The notes beneath the pieces are model-generated. The model did not search any database, was not told the origin of the DNA, and saw only the letters and a program-made list of their open reading frames with translations. From Notospermus geniculatus (lineage: Eukaryota; Nemertea; Pilidiophora; Heteronemertea; Lineidae): a stretch of 64,000 bases of DNA. The stretch lies in contig NMRB01002153.1 of NCBI GenBank assembly GCA_002633025.1, positions 51,066-115,065 of the forward strand, in the 5' to 3' direction. Below are positions 47,101 to 58,100 of the stretch, one piece after another. The translations under genes were made by a program, and so were the position numbers. Positions within the stretch are counted from its first letter, which is position 1, and each line of letters starts with the position of its first letter.

Positions 47101-47470
47101 GGACTTGGTAACTGCTTTGACCAATAATGTGTCTGCATCATAAGACAGGTGACCAATGACAGCAAAATGAGTTGGAATGCGCCGGGAAGAAGACCCGAAA
47201 TGACACCAAAGAACAATTACAGAAATGGACGAAGTCAAATTTCGCAATGGACAGATATAAAATCCTGAAATCAATAAACCGTTGGTGTCACCTTGGGTCT
47301 TCTTCTGTGGGCATTCCGACTCATTTTGCTGTCATGGGTCACATATGAGTTTATGCAGCAGACTTGATTCCTCCATTTGTCAAAGAGACATTACTTTATT
47401 TTCCAGTCAATTCCATCTCTCTGTGGAGCATTTCCGACGGCTGCGCATGTTTCTTGATCACAAGGAATGA
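41175..47470 (+). CDS. NDC1: Transmembrane nucleoporin NDC1
   Basis: Integral membrane protein that anchors the nuclear pore complex in the nuclear envelope. Exons: 41175-41198 (tentative start exon), 41976-42096, 42305-42406, 43264-43393, 44135-44425, 44624-44716, 45088-45169, 45450-45605, 45747-45856, 46111-46225, 46492-46592, 46769-46920, 47407-47470 (TGA). Hydrophobic segments include LPLFVILYLLLSHVSFI, WMYVFVIGTINCIVAVS, YYYLLFWLFGGIP and HVFLTGFIIHCTWSF. The cytosolic half has the family signature FSLSQPGGHPHNW across the 45169/45450 junction, AASYTEDTFGVVQ, and the C-terminal EHFRRLRMFLDHKE. Phases fit except between 42406 and 43264, where an exon of length 3n+1 is missing; the known total (1541 bp) plus 3n+1 is divisible by three. 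The serine-rich middle is much shorter than in vertebrates. Confidence 0.92.
42480..42719. mobile_element. MITE, ends AATAGAC ... GTCTATT, copy 2
   Basis: The same design as 8745-8970: CTCCAAAGGAGTGCAGCACC and CTGACGGGTCCAGC at the left, with CGTCAGGTGCTGCACTC at the right. The right end touches the N at 42720, so a contig ends exactly at the edge of this repeat. It lies in the NDC1 intron from which an exon is missing. Confidence 0.8.
43010..43125 (+). repeat. Dispersed repeat shared with 47235-47345
   Basis: GAATTTCACAATGG, CTGAAATCAACAATCCGTTGG, GGGTCTTCTTCT and GGGTCACA appear in the same order and spacing as in the NDC1 intron at 47235-47345. Here the inverted left arm is not found. Confidence 0.65.
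43574..43739. mobile_element. hAT-like MITE, ends CAGGGGCGGATCC ... GGATCCGCACCTG
   Basis: The terminal sequences are inverted copies of the CAGG(G/C)GCGGATCC word, a common hAT-type end. The same word begins a repeat read on the minus strand from about 59091. Flanking bases share TCAAC, but a clear 8-bp target duplication was not found. Confidence 0.55.
43753..44035. mobile_element. TIR element built of the word GTTACGCGTAAC
   Basis: The ends CAGTACAGGTCACAATTGAC and the inverse are perfect over about 26-28 bp and lie against TA on both sides. The interior is almost entirely repeats of GAGTTACGCG/CGCGTAACTTACG with small changes, in both orientations. It lies in an NDC1 intron and has no coding capacity. 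Confidence 0.85.
47150..47343. repeat. Inverted-repeat element in the last NDC1 intron
   Basis: TGACAGCAAAATGAGTTGGA and GAAGAAGACCC at the left are inverted in 47282-47342. The centre plus right arm matches 43010-43125. Confidence 0.75.
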
Positions 47471-49198
47471 GGAAGATCTTCGGATGTTGAATACATGCAT
47501 GCTGCAGAAGAATGGATGGTAATCTATCAAGCATAATGGAGTGCGCCTCTGTTAATTTGCTTGCATTTACGCTACATATACAAGAGTTATTTCCGAGGTA
47601 CTCCTCTTCCAGTTATTTTGAAATACCTGCATTTGGGATCGAGGAGGAGAAAAACCCAACAACCTTTGCTTACATCTTTATGATGATACATGTACCGGTA
47701 CATGTATATTTGGTACAATCAGGGCTGCTTGTCTCAAAGAAAATGCATTTCCTTGGATTTCTTCGCTGTCACCAAAGTATTGTGACATGATTTTTGTTTT
47801 GTATCCAATATTGGTTCAATACATGTTCCAAGGCAAAGGCTTCCTAGAACAGTCGTCCGCTTGGGTTCAGAGCTGAGTACGGTATGTGAGTCTTGTGAGT
47901 TGTAACCTGACGAAGAAGTACCGTTGAAGGTGTACTCACCGTTGAAGGTGTGCCGTATCATGTTCACCAGGGTCCATATTCATAAACGTACTTAAGTCAA
48001 AGAGATATACTTGTCTTTTGTGTTGAACAAAGGATAAGTATCACACTTAGACTTAAGTAGTTTTATGAATATGGGCCCAGGCATTTATATAATACCAGTA
48101 AATGACACAAATGAACTTCTAATCTTTTTATTTCGGTAAAAAGGAGAAAAATTCATGGTGATGTTCATTGTTTCTCTATTGGTTAAAACAATACAATATG
48201 GTCATAATTGCTCAGGAGGCACACAGCAGGTATGAATGCTGCTGTCCATTTTATATGAATTTGGCAGTCTCACTCCTCACTGGGACATGGATCATTTAGC
48301 AGAACATGTGCTCCAAGAGCAACCCATTTCTGTCCATTGATGGCAAGACTTTCTAATTAATGTGTTGTCTTCCTTTCTATTATCATGGTTCTAATTGTTC
48401 GCTTTCATGACTATTTCTACATGTATTGCCACACCAACACTTGGTAATGTTCGTGGTGAAACTGGTGTTCATATTTTGTAATACAATATTTAGCACAATC
48501 TTCATTCTCACTCAGGCGTTGGGTATTTTCACCTATTGAGTTATTCCTAATGGCCCTTGAACGTTCTTCGCCCCCACCCCACCCCACCCGGGCTCTTTAA
48601 ACAACGCCCAACAACGCTCAGTTCTCTGAAGCTGAATGTCTCTCTCTCTCTCTGATATATCGTTGAGTTATATTGAGGAATATGGAGTACTGTGCTAGAA
48701 TGTTAAAGTAACCCTAGTGGCAGCTTGCTAGGTTACTGTTAGTACAACAACTACATCACAGGTGGCACCAGCAACTGAGAAACAATGAATTCAACAGGCC
48801 CAAATGTTTTCCTTGTAATATACGCATGTCAAAGTTAGATCCTCATATTAACATTCATTTGATAGAATAGCCATATCAAAATTGGAGCTGCTCCTAGTGG
48901 CACTTCAAGGATGATAGAAACCACAGAGGCCATGTTATGGGGATGCCCAGAAGTTTATTATTAACCACAATCTATCAAGGACAATGTCCTTTATAAATTT
49001 GACTTATCATTTCATCGTGTACATGTACAGTAGAAGGTGTTCAGGCTTGTGGGTTCCAGTTTGGTCAGTTCTCGTTTGTGTTGGTTCTACAAGCACATTT
49101 GGCTAATACAGACAGCCTGAATTTAAGTCACAGAAGACGAATTACTTGGATCAGTTCGTCTGGATCTGGCCTTGTACAATTTAGACTACTACCTAGTA
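47471..49198. other. Convergent 3' flanks of NDC1 and FRRS1-like gene
   Basis: No coding exon seen. The stretch contains the fold-back element at 47968-48080, a short TC microsatellite near 48640-48654, and unique-looking sequence. A minus-strand AATAAA near 48954 could serve the FRRS1-like gene. Confidence 0.5.
47968..48080. repeat. Fold-back element, end word GGGTCCATATTCATAAA, copy A
   Basis: The arms are inverted over about 50 bp, with inner ACTTAAGTC and GATAAGTATCACACTTAG words. The element at 59247-59356 is homologous over its whole length when the palindrome is aligned. Confidence 0.85.
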
Positions 49199-52100
49199 TT
49201 AATATATGTACAGGAAGGCTATACTGGCCCCAAGGAATGCCAGCAGTGTCAGCGAATACAAGGCAAATGCCACTTTCTTGGCAGTCTTCTCAGCAGAAGT
49301 GGGGTGGTTCTTATCAATACTGCCCTTGTTGATGCTGTCCTTACTACTGCTGTCCATTTCATATTTCTCCTCTGAAAAAAATACATGTAAGAGTCATCAA
49401 ATACTACACTACAGGCCAGCAAAAATCTTACGTCCCACCCTAAAGCATAAAAATCATTATGATATGAGTTGAATCAAAAGATACAGGGGCATATTTGCTC
49501 CAAAAACCTTGTTTATGTTCTGTTGGTTACAAGTAAAGCAGTTTGTTTTTGGCTGTCCAGTACGTGATGCAAGTCTTGTGTCCGAGTCCATCACTTCATA
49601 GTCTCCCAAGGCTTCTTCTTTCTTCTTCCGAATGAGTGCCAAATTCAACAATTTGAATAATAAGCACTTGTGGTGGTGCGCAGCGTCAACGATAAAAGCT
49701 TGGTCGTAGATAAAAAACAATGAATAATTTAAAAGCTTAGGCACTTAGAAGAAGGTCCTTAAAATGATCTAGTCTCTCCGCCTTCACGATCTCCTCTGGG
49801 AGGTTATTCCATGCCTTAATAGTTCTTGGAAAGAAGGAATATTGAAGCGTATCAGTCCTACAAGAGGGTAACTGATACCCACATGAGTTTACGTGACGTG
49901 ATTTTCGCAGAATGGGCGTCAGACGGTCAGAGTGGTCAATCAGCGAATTCCCCTTGCTAATTTTGTACAACATTGCCAGCCTGGCATTTTCACGTCTCTT
50001 GGCAAGAGTGGGCCAACCCAGCGTGACCAAAAGCTCAGAAACACTCGCCCTCCGTTGGAACTTGTTGCAGACAAATCTGGCACCCCGACGCTGTACCATC
50101 TCCAACCTGTTGATGTCAGCTGCTATCCGTTCACTCACTCTTCATCTCTCAGGGTTTTTTTCAGTGTTTCTTATTAAAACTACGAATCCATAATTGGGAT
50201 CCAGCTCATTCACTTCTGGGATCTCTACTAGAAAGTGACTTGAGGAAGATACCGGTTGGGGTCGAAAATTTGCGAAATTTGGAGACGACTTTTACGTTTA
50301 CTATCATTTTGTGTGTCGTTTTTTGTGCTCGATGTTGGATATCTTCTCCTCTCAAAATGAAATGGGCGAATTGGTACAAGAATTGAACAGACTGCTTGTG
50401 GATCTAATGACCCCCTCCATTACTGAGATTTCTTACCCGCCACCACATGTTAATTTCAACTCACCTTTTGGGCGTTTGACATTGAAGTAGCACTTAATGA
50501 GTTCAAAGATGATTTCCCAGGCCACCTGGAAGCCAATCCAGGTAGCTGTGATGATGAAGCCCCATTTCTTGACAAAGTTTGGCAAGAGGACGATATTATA
50601 CGCCAACACCATGGCAACCGCTGAAAAAAGGATTGTAGGCCTTGATTAATATTGCCATATTTACATACATGTATCCCAAATGCAGCTTGCATTATCCTCA
50701 GGTAGGCCTAAGCATCTATTGTTTCTGAAATGTAGATCACTGTGAAGTCCTATGGACTTAATAGACTAGAGGTGGCAACACTCCGGAAGGATCTGTGGTA
50801 GGCCCACTCGATCGTCTCTGGAAAATTGCTCCCCCAATACCAGCGTGCGTCAGCTTACATAGACCAGTGCTGTGTTCTTGGGAGAAATGGAATTCTGATT
50901 ACTTTCAAAATGTATCAAAAGATACGGTACAAGAGTCAATGTCAGTTCTATAAATGGAGACTATTTTCCATTGTCGTACCTGCGCAGATATGTGAAACCT
51001 GCCCAAATATCCTGTGCAACCAGTTGAAAGCTGGGCGATTCTTTGACGTCAGGTCTGGACGTAGAAGACCCGCGAGCACCTGTAACGTCGACAGGCCGAT
51101 GGCCGTCATCCCAAAAATGGAGTGCAGCAGGGCATACTGAAAGTGTATGAATGGAGGCTTAATAAATTATAAAAGTTCAACATGCTGAATGTTAGAAATG
51201 ACAAATTTTCCCTTCGTCCCTCCTTGAGCGAACTCCTACTGAAATGAACTTGGGTCAGTTTGGACTTTCTTCAGAATTTTTCTGATGTGTCAGGTCACTA
51301 GGACTGTACTCCTTAGTAGTATACCCCTGCCTTAGATACACTCACCTCTGTCCATCCCTGAATGTAGGCTATGATTAACACCATTGATACCATGGTTAGA
51401 GTGTAGACGGTGAACATAATCCAACGGTGGATTTGGAACCATCTTTTTGTATCACACACAAACTTTGTAAAGACGGTCTTGAAGTGTCTTGCAATAACGA
51501 TACCAAAGCCGGCAAATGCCATCCATGCAACGAGCATGAAGGAACCTGCAGTTTAAATAGAATCTTTTTATTTGTAGAATTGATCAAAACGATTATTCCG
51601 TAAGTAGGCCTCTCCTGGAGTTGTTTGGCATTGCTACACTCCACTCCGTCACAACAATATCAAGTTCCAGTCGTAGGGGAAGGGATGAACCTTAGCTGTC
51701 GAAGAATGGGCGCCTCCCATGAAACGGATCGACAGTTTACTGAAAACTTTTTGAGCGAGTATGCTTTTACGATCTTACATGCCAAAAGCATGTAAAGGCA
51801 TTTGCCGCACTTGGGAGTTTTCTCGTGCAAGTCGCACTCAGATATAGTCTAAGTACAGTAGAACCTCACTATTGCGGACACCTTTGGGACTTGGCTCAGC
51901 TATCCGTAATAGTGAGGTGTCGGCAATAGTGAGGTTTCGCAAGCGCCCGGTTAGGCCCTACGACGACGTTTATCTATTGTGTGTGTATACCCAAACAATA
52001 AATAAACGTTGTCGTATGGCCTAACCGGGCGCTTGCGAAACCTCACTAATATTGAGACTCCATCAATAAGGACACCAGTCTTTGGAAAATTTGGGACTGG

Positions 52101-55100
52101 ACAAATCTGTCCGGTAATCCTGAGGTGTCCACTGTATTGAGGTGTCCGTTAGGCGAGGTTCTACTGACTCCTTTTGTTTGCGTAACAATACCTCTATACC
52201 TGTATTCTATTCAGCCGCCAATTTCTGGGACCAGAAGACACTAGCCCTTTTTACACGGTGCCGGTGCGTTCCGGATCGAGACTAGATCGAGGAGGGTTCG
52301 GTTATTTTTCCCCGTGTAAAAGCGAAACAACTGACCTCCACCTTCCTCGGGCCAGTTCAGTTCGCCGCGTGAGTCTCGGGAAGGTGGAGGTAGGTTTAGG
52401 CTGGTTATTCTCTCGTGTAAAAGCGAACCGACCTCCACCGGCCTCGTGCGGGATTGAGCACGCTATATATGAATGGCATCACTGGCGCATTGCTGTAAGT
52501 TACCTGTGAAGAAATCACGCACGAGATTTCTCAGGCACTGCTCATATGTTAGAAGCATAGTTTATCGATTTTAAGTGATTATTTTTGCGATATTTCTTAC
52601 TTGCGATAACTGTAAATGTTAATACACGCCATCTAGTGGCACGCATTTGAACGAACCGACCTCGAACTAGATCGAGGCGGGTTCGGTAACCCGCACCGTG
52701 TAAAAGCGATCAATCCATCCTGAACCGAACCCGCCCGAGGAGGGTGGAGGTAGGTTTCCTCGAACCAGCACCGTGTAAAAAGGGCTAATGAGACCTACCA
52801 TGAAGCTGGACCATGAGCGGTATTCCAGACGCGTAATGGATTTTAACCTCCTGGAGGTCCACAGCCACGTCACTTATGATGGGTAGTTCTTTGTGTTTTC
52901 CAGATACACTTGTCCCTGGAGTAAGAAATTCGAAACTTGAGGGTTGACGAATATATATTAGGAAAATTCGTCGAGTCTTGATGGAGAAAAGGCGTTAAAA
53001 GCATCGTTTCCGAATGGGGAGCGCCAAGTAGCCAAACCCACGCGTATATTCTCGTGTGGTCTGCGTGACCGGTGCTCCCTATTTGAAACGTCTGTTAATT
53101 TTGTGACCATGGAACCACCATCCTCCTAATGGTTGTCTTGTCATGATAATTTAGAAGGTCTTAAAGGGCCTCTAGAGGCAGCCAGCATGGCAGGGGAAAA
53201 CCACGGGGAAAACCCAGGTTGAATACCTCGTACTAGTGATTATTACGTTAAAGTGGCGCCGCCTGGCCGAAGAACCGGTACTGATAGTAGCCTAATGGCG
53301 ATCTGCCTCTAGAGGCCCTTTAACACACCAGAAGGTAAATGCTGAAATTCAGTCAAATGAGACGGTCCGGTCCTTCACTCCCGCCAAGTGACCATCGGCA
53401 AGAAAAAGCCATACCGCGACTGCGGCGTCACCAGGGCGTGGTGTTCCTCTACACTGCTCTCTTTATCCACTCAAAGAGGGAGCTTACCTGCATAAAGCTT
53501 TCCCCAGGCAAAAAATAAGTAGAAATCCTCCTCCAGATCGAACGTCTTGTTGACAGGGGTGACTATATTGTCACCACTGGTAGTCCTCTTTTCAACAAGA
53601 TGGGTGTAGGTCATAGACTTAGGGCGTCGAAACCGGCAGTACAGAGAACCCTTCTTTCTAGTCATTTGTATGTCAGTTATTCCAATCTGAAAGAGGCGAA
53701 AAATCTGAAGCATGTGAAGCATGGGCTGAAATGTGAAATATGACGCAAGGATGTGAAATACAATGTATGACGCTAAATTAATGTGAAACATGACGCTGCA
53801 GGGAAAATGTTGTGACCCGGTCGAAAAAAACCATACTAGTATTGGTCGCTATATTTTCTTTGACCACTTGTTACGAAGGTAATGTTGTTACATGTAACTC
53901 TTCGCAAAGTGCCCCTCCAAACATTCCCCAAACCAATAGGACCTGTCAGTGAGTTGACCAATAGGTGTCACTATACGCCCCAATTCAATGCACAATAGCG
54001 GACCCATTCATTCTTGATCGAGCACCAATCACGTGGATTTTCCTATGTATTGGTCCGCTAGAACTTTGCTACCATCTTTTGGCAATACGCGCGGCTGACT
54101 GCAACATTTTAACGGTATACATACGATCCGATGTTGTTCATTGTATAATGCTGGGTTGTAGCCATTTTGGACGGTGATGAACTGCTCCAGCTTATCACCC
54201 GTACATGTCATTGTAGCATCGTCTCCCTAGAAAACCAGAAATATGATTTTGAAAACCAAAGAAAGACAGAATCCTGGAGGAAATACATGGATAAAAACCA
54301 CTGAGAATTCACAGGGAGAAAATCTCCCTGGTTTTGCTTCTTGATGACATCCCTTGCAGATACGGTAGTTCAAGTTAAAGCGCCACTGTATGCAGGAGGC
54401 ATGCCTCAGTTTCCCTCCCCTGGCGGCGGAATCTGGAACCAACGTGATAAGACTGGTGTCCTTGCCAACCCATGCAAAGTCAGTGGTAGGCCTAACAACG
54501 AGCCTAGACTGATACTCTGACGAAACTGAGGTCATTCAAATAGATAGATTTGAACAGTTCGTCGACGTCGAGCATGCATATCCCCGAGAATGCGATATCC
54601 AAGCCTGGTGGTAACACCCTTTACCCAGCTACACCATCTGATGATCAGAGACGGCTGGATGTACCACTTACCATGATTTTGTCGGTAGACATTCCCAGAG
54701 AGATGTACCCTTCTGCGACGCCGAACATTTCGAAGAGCATGGTGTCTCCCTCGTCCTTGTAGGTCACCCCGTATTCACATTTCTCTCCGGAGCAGGTTCG
54801 GGGATAAAGCAAACAGCCTTTTGTTTTACCACATTCGGTGAGGTCAATGAGTAGGGCAAAGTTGAGGGATACCTAAAATGCATGAACGTTTTGAAACGTG
54901 GGGATTCCACGTGCATGCAGTCTCTGGCTATTTAGTCCGGTCGTATGGGACACTAAGCTGTGGTGCCTTGTACCATGTGCATTTGCAAGGGCAAGTAAAA
55001 GACCTCATCCAAGTGACGGGAACATGAGTACATGTACATAGTTTGAGATGGCCTCTTATGCTTACCAGGGCCAATAACGGTTGGCTTCGGGCCTGATGGA

Positions 55101-58100
55101 AAATCTAATACAACACAACTCTAACGTGCACCGCATAGGATACGTATCTATCAGCAATTGGATAACTTTTCCAGAAGAAGGTCCAACGAGAATGGCGATT
55201 GGCTCATTATCCATCGATATTTTCCGCGCTGTAAAATGATTGGTAGGCCTAGGCCTACATAGGTAGGACACCAAGTGGCGCTGTGGAATCACTGACGGAG
55301 TGGTTTACTTCATCGAAATTCGTCGTTTAATACCATGCACCTGATGAACTTACCACTGACGTGAATGGATCGTCCTGAGATGCTATGTTCGCCTTGATGG
55401 TGCTTGAAGAAATATTGAACCAGAATATCTTGAACGACTGTACGATACCGGCTCTGAAATGAAAAACATGGAACCATGGATGATATAGTTCGGAAAGCTT
55501 CCAGAAGATAGGCCCGACGCCTGATTGGTAGTACGGGCCAGGCGGCAGCGTTTGAGAACAAAAACTCTGAGCATCTCATGTCGTTGTTTGTAGGCCCTAC
55601 TGGATTGGATGAGAGAGGCGTATCGTTTCTAATGCGGGTGATCCACTGACTTGACGACGAGTTTACGAACAGTTGGCGACTTGTTCACGACGGCAGTCGT
55701 GAACAAGTCGTCAACTCGTCGTCAACTAGTCGCAAACTGATCGTAAAGAAATGACGTAACGTTGAAGCTGATCCACCGAAAAAATACGTACTGCTACAGA
55801 GCAAACTTGAACTTGTTGACGACTAGTTTGCGACCAAATCAAACATGTTTGATCTCGTCGTAAACTCGTCGCAAACTAGTCGTCAACAAATTTCAGTCGT
55901 GAACGAGTCGCAAACCCGTCGTGAACGAATCGTGAATGCTGATCCACCTGCCACGATATTTCGTCGTCAACTAGTCGCAAACCCGTCGTGAACAAGTCGC
56001 CAACTGATCGTGAACTCGTCGTAAAGTCGGTGGATCACCCGCATAAAGGGATGGCGTTCTCTATGTACACTGTACATGTAGGCCTACATGTAGTCTTGAG
56101 TCCTGTCCACTGTGGTTTTACCTGAATACGATGTCTCCCACAGACTTGGCAGGTGCTTTCCATGTCAATGTGATTTCCCTCCTGACATCCTTGGTTTTGT
56201 GCGTTACACAATTCTGGAAGCAAGGAGGTAGGCTACAGATTCAATAAGGATTCTGCGAGGTGATTTCTAGTCTGGTATTCGTTGATACAAGTTTGATGAT
56301 CCAACCAAATGCAACCTTCCGCCGCCGGTTCCTTACTCAAGAATGGTAAAGGCCTGTCTATACCATCAACATTTTCAAAACATTTCTGCGACAAAACATT
56401 TTGAAAAATTTTGGAAATGTTGTGGCATGCATGTGGGGATGGTCTACACTCTGCAACATTACCAAAACATGTTTTGTCTATACCATCAACATTTTCAAAA
56501 CATTTCTGCGACAAAACATTTTGAAAAATTTTGGAAATATTGTGGCATGCATGTGGGGATGGTCTACACTCTGCAACATTACCAAAACATGTTTACATAT
56601 TGTTTTGCAAATGTTGAATATGAAATAGAAATCGGGTTTCTAAGGTGGAAGACATTGCTTCCTACCAGATTCGAACCCACAGACCCTCGCATTTGGCATC
56701 AATCGCCAGCACTAAGGGGCAGCACGCCTTAACCACTAGGCCAAAAGAAGTGCAAATGTTGCAGGTTCAGTCCACAGTGCAACAAACCGAAAACAACGGT
56801 GTTTTGAAACTGTTGCAGCAGCTGGATGTTTTTGAAATGTTTTGGCAATGTTGATGGTGTAGACAGGCCTTAAAGGAGTTAGACGCCGAAGTTGTAAACA
56901 AGCTGGTTTGTTTACAAATATGGTCGGCAAACTAGTTTTATTCCTTCGTGCAGGTGGCAGCACCCGTGATCGTTAGACTGGTTCCCGGTCCGATGCAACT
57001 CACTCACGATATTCACGTCAGTACATATCACCGACAATAGGTGGCAGCACCGCAGGCGTCNNNNNNNNNNNNNNNNNNNNNNNNNNNNNNNNNNNNNNNN
57101 NNNNNNNNNNNNNNNNNNNNNNNNNNNNNNNNNNNNNNNNNNNNNNNNNNNNNNNNNNNNNNNNNNNNNNNNNNNNNNNNNNNNNNNNNNNNNNNNNNNN
57201 NNNNNNNNNNNNNNNNNNNNNNNNNNNNNNNNNNNNNNNNNNNNNNNNNNNNNNNNNNNNNNNNNNNNNNNNNNNNNNNNNNNNNNNNNNNNNNNNNNNN
57301 NNNNNNNNNNNNNNNNNNNNNNNNNNNNNNNNNNNNNNNNNNNNNNNNNNNNNNNNNNNNNNNNNNNNNNNNNNNNNNNNNNNNNNNNNNNNNNNNNNNN
57401 NNNNNNNNNNNNNNNNNNNNNNNNNNNNNNNNNNNNNNNNNNNNNNNNNNNNNNNNNNNNNTGAATGGAAGAAAGGAATAGTGCTGTTAGTGTCAATACG
57501 TTATACAGCTGTCAGTGAATGGAAGAAAGGAATAGTGCTGTTAGTGTCAATACGTTATACAGCTGTCAATGAATGGAAGAAAGGAATAGTGCTGTTAGTG
57601 TCAATACGTTATACAGCTGTCAGTGAATGGAAGAAAGGAATAGTGCTGTTAGTGTCAATACGTGATACAGCTGTCAATGAATGGAAGAAAGGAATAGTGC
57701 TGTTAGTGTCAATACGTTATACAGCTGTCAGTGAATGGAAGAAAGGATAGTGCTGTTAATGTCAATGCCTGATAGGCCTACAGCAATGAATGGGAATAAT
57801 GAAAAGGGCCGTTCTTGTAAATACGAGTTGTCAATGAATGGGAAAAGGACCGTTTGTTTATTACGTGATGCAGTTGTCAATGAAGGGAAAAGGAACAGTG
57901 TCGTTTGTTAAATACGTACGGCAAAGTAGTCAATGAATGGGGAAAGGAATATCTGGCTTACCAGTGAGTACGTCATTTGGACTGTACGACGTTTTCGACG
58001 CAGTGAGGATGTAGGGAGCAGGTCCGGTCTGCGGCTCTGTGCGGTTGTGTTTCGCGAGGAGACTGACGCAAGCCTTCGCCGGGCCACCGTATGGAAAGGC

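Noticed and set aside
56640-56752. Functional tRNA-Ser/Leu gene on the minus strand
   Set aside because: Box A and box B are good, but stems do not pair well and it lies inside another repeat; more likely a SINE head.
56912-57496. Long open frames across the N stretch
   Set aside because: They exist only because undetermined bases contain no stop codons.
57481-57750. Repetitive 89-codon open frame with an 18-residue period
   Set aside because: Explained by a 54-bp minisatellite whose unit length is divisible by three; no sign of coding constraint.
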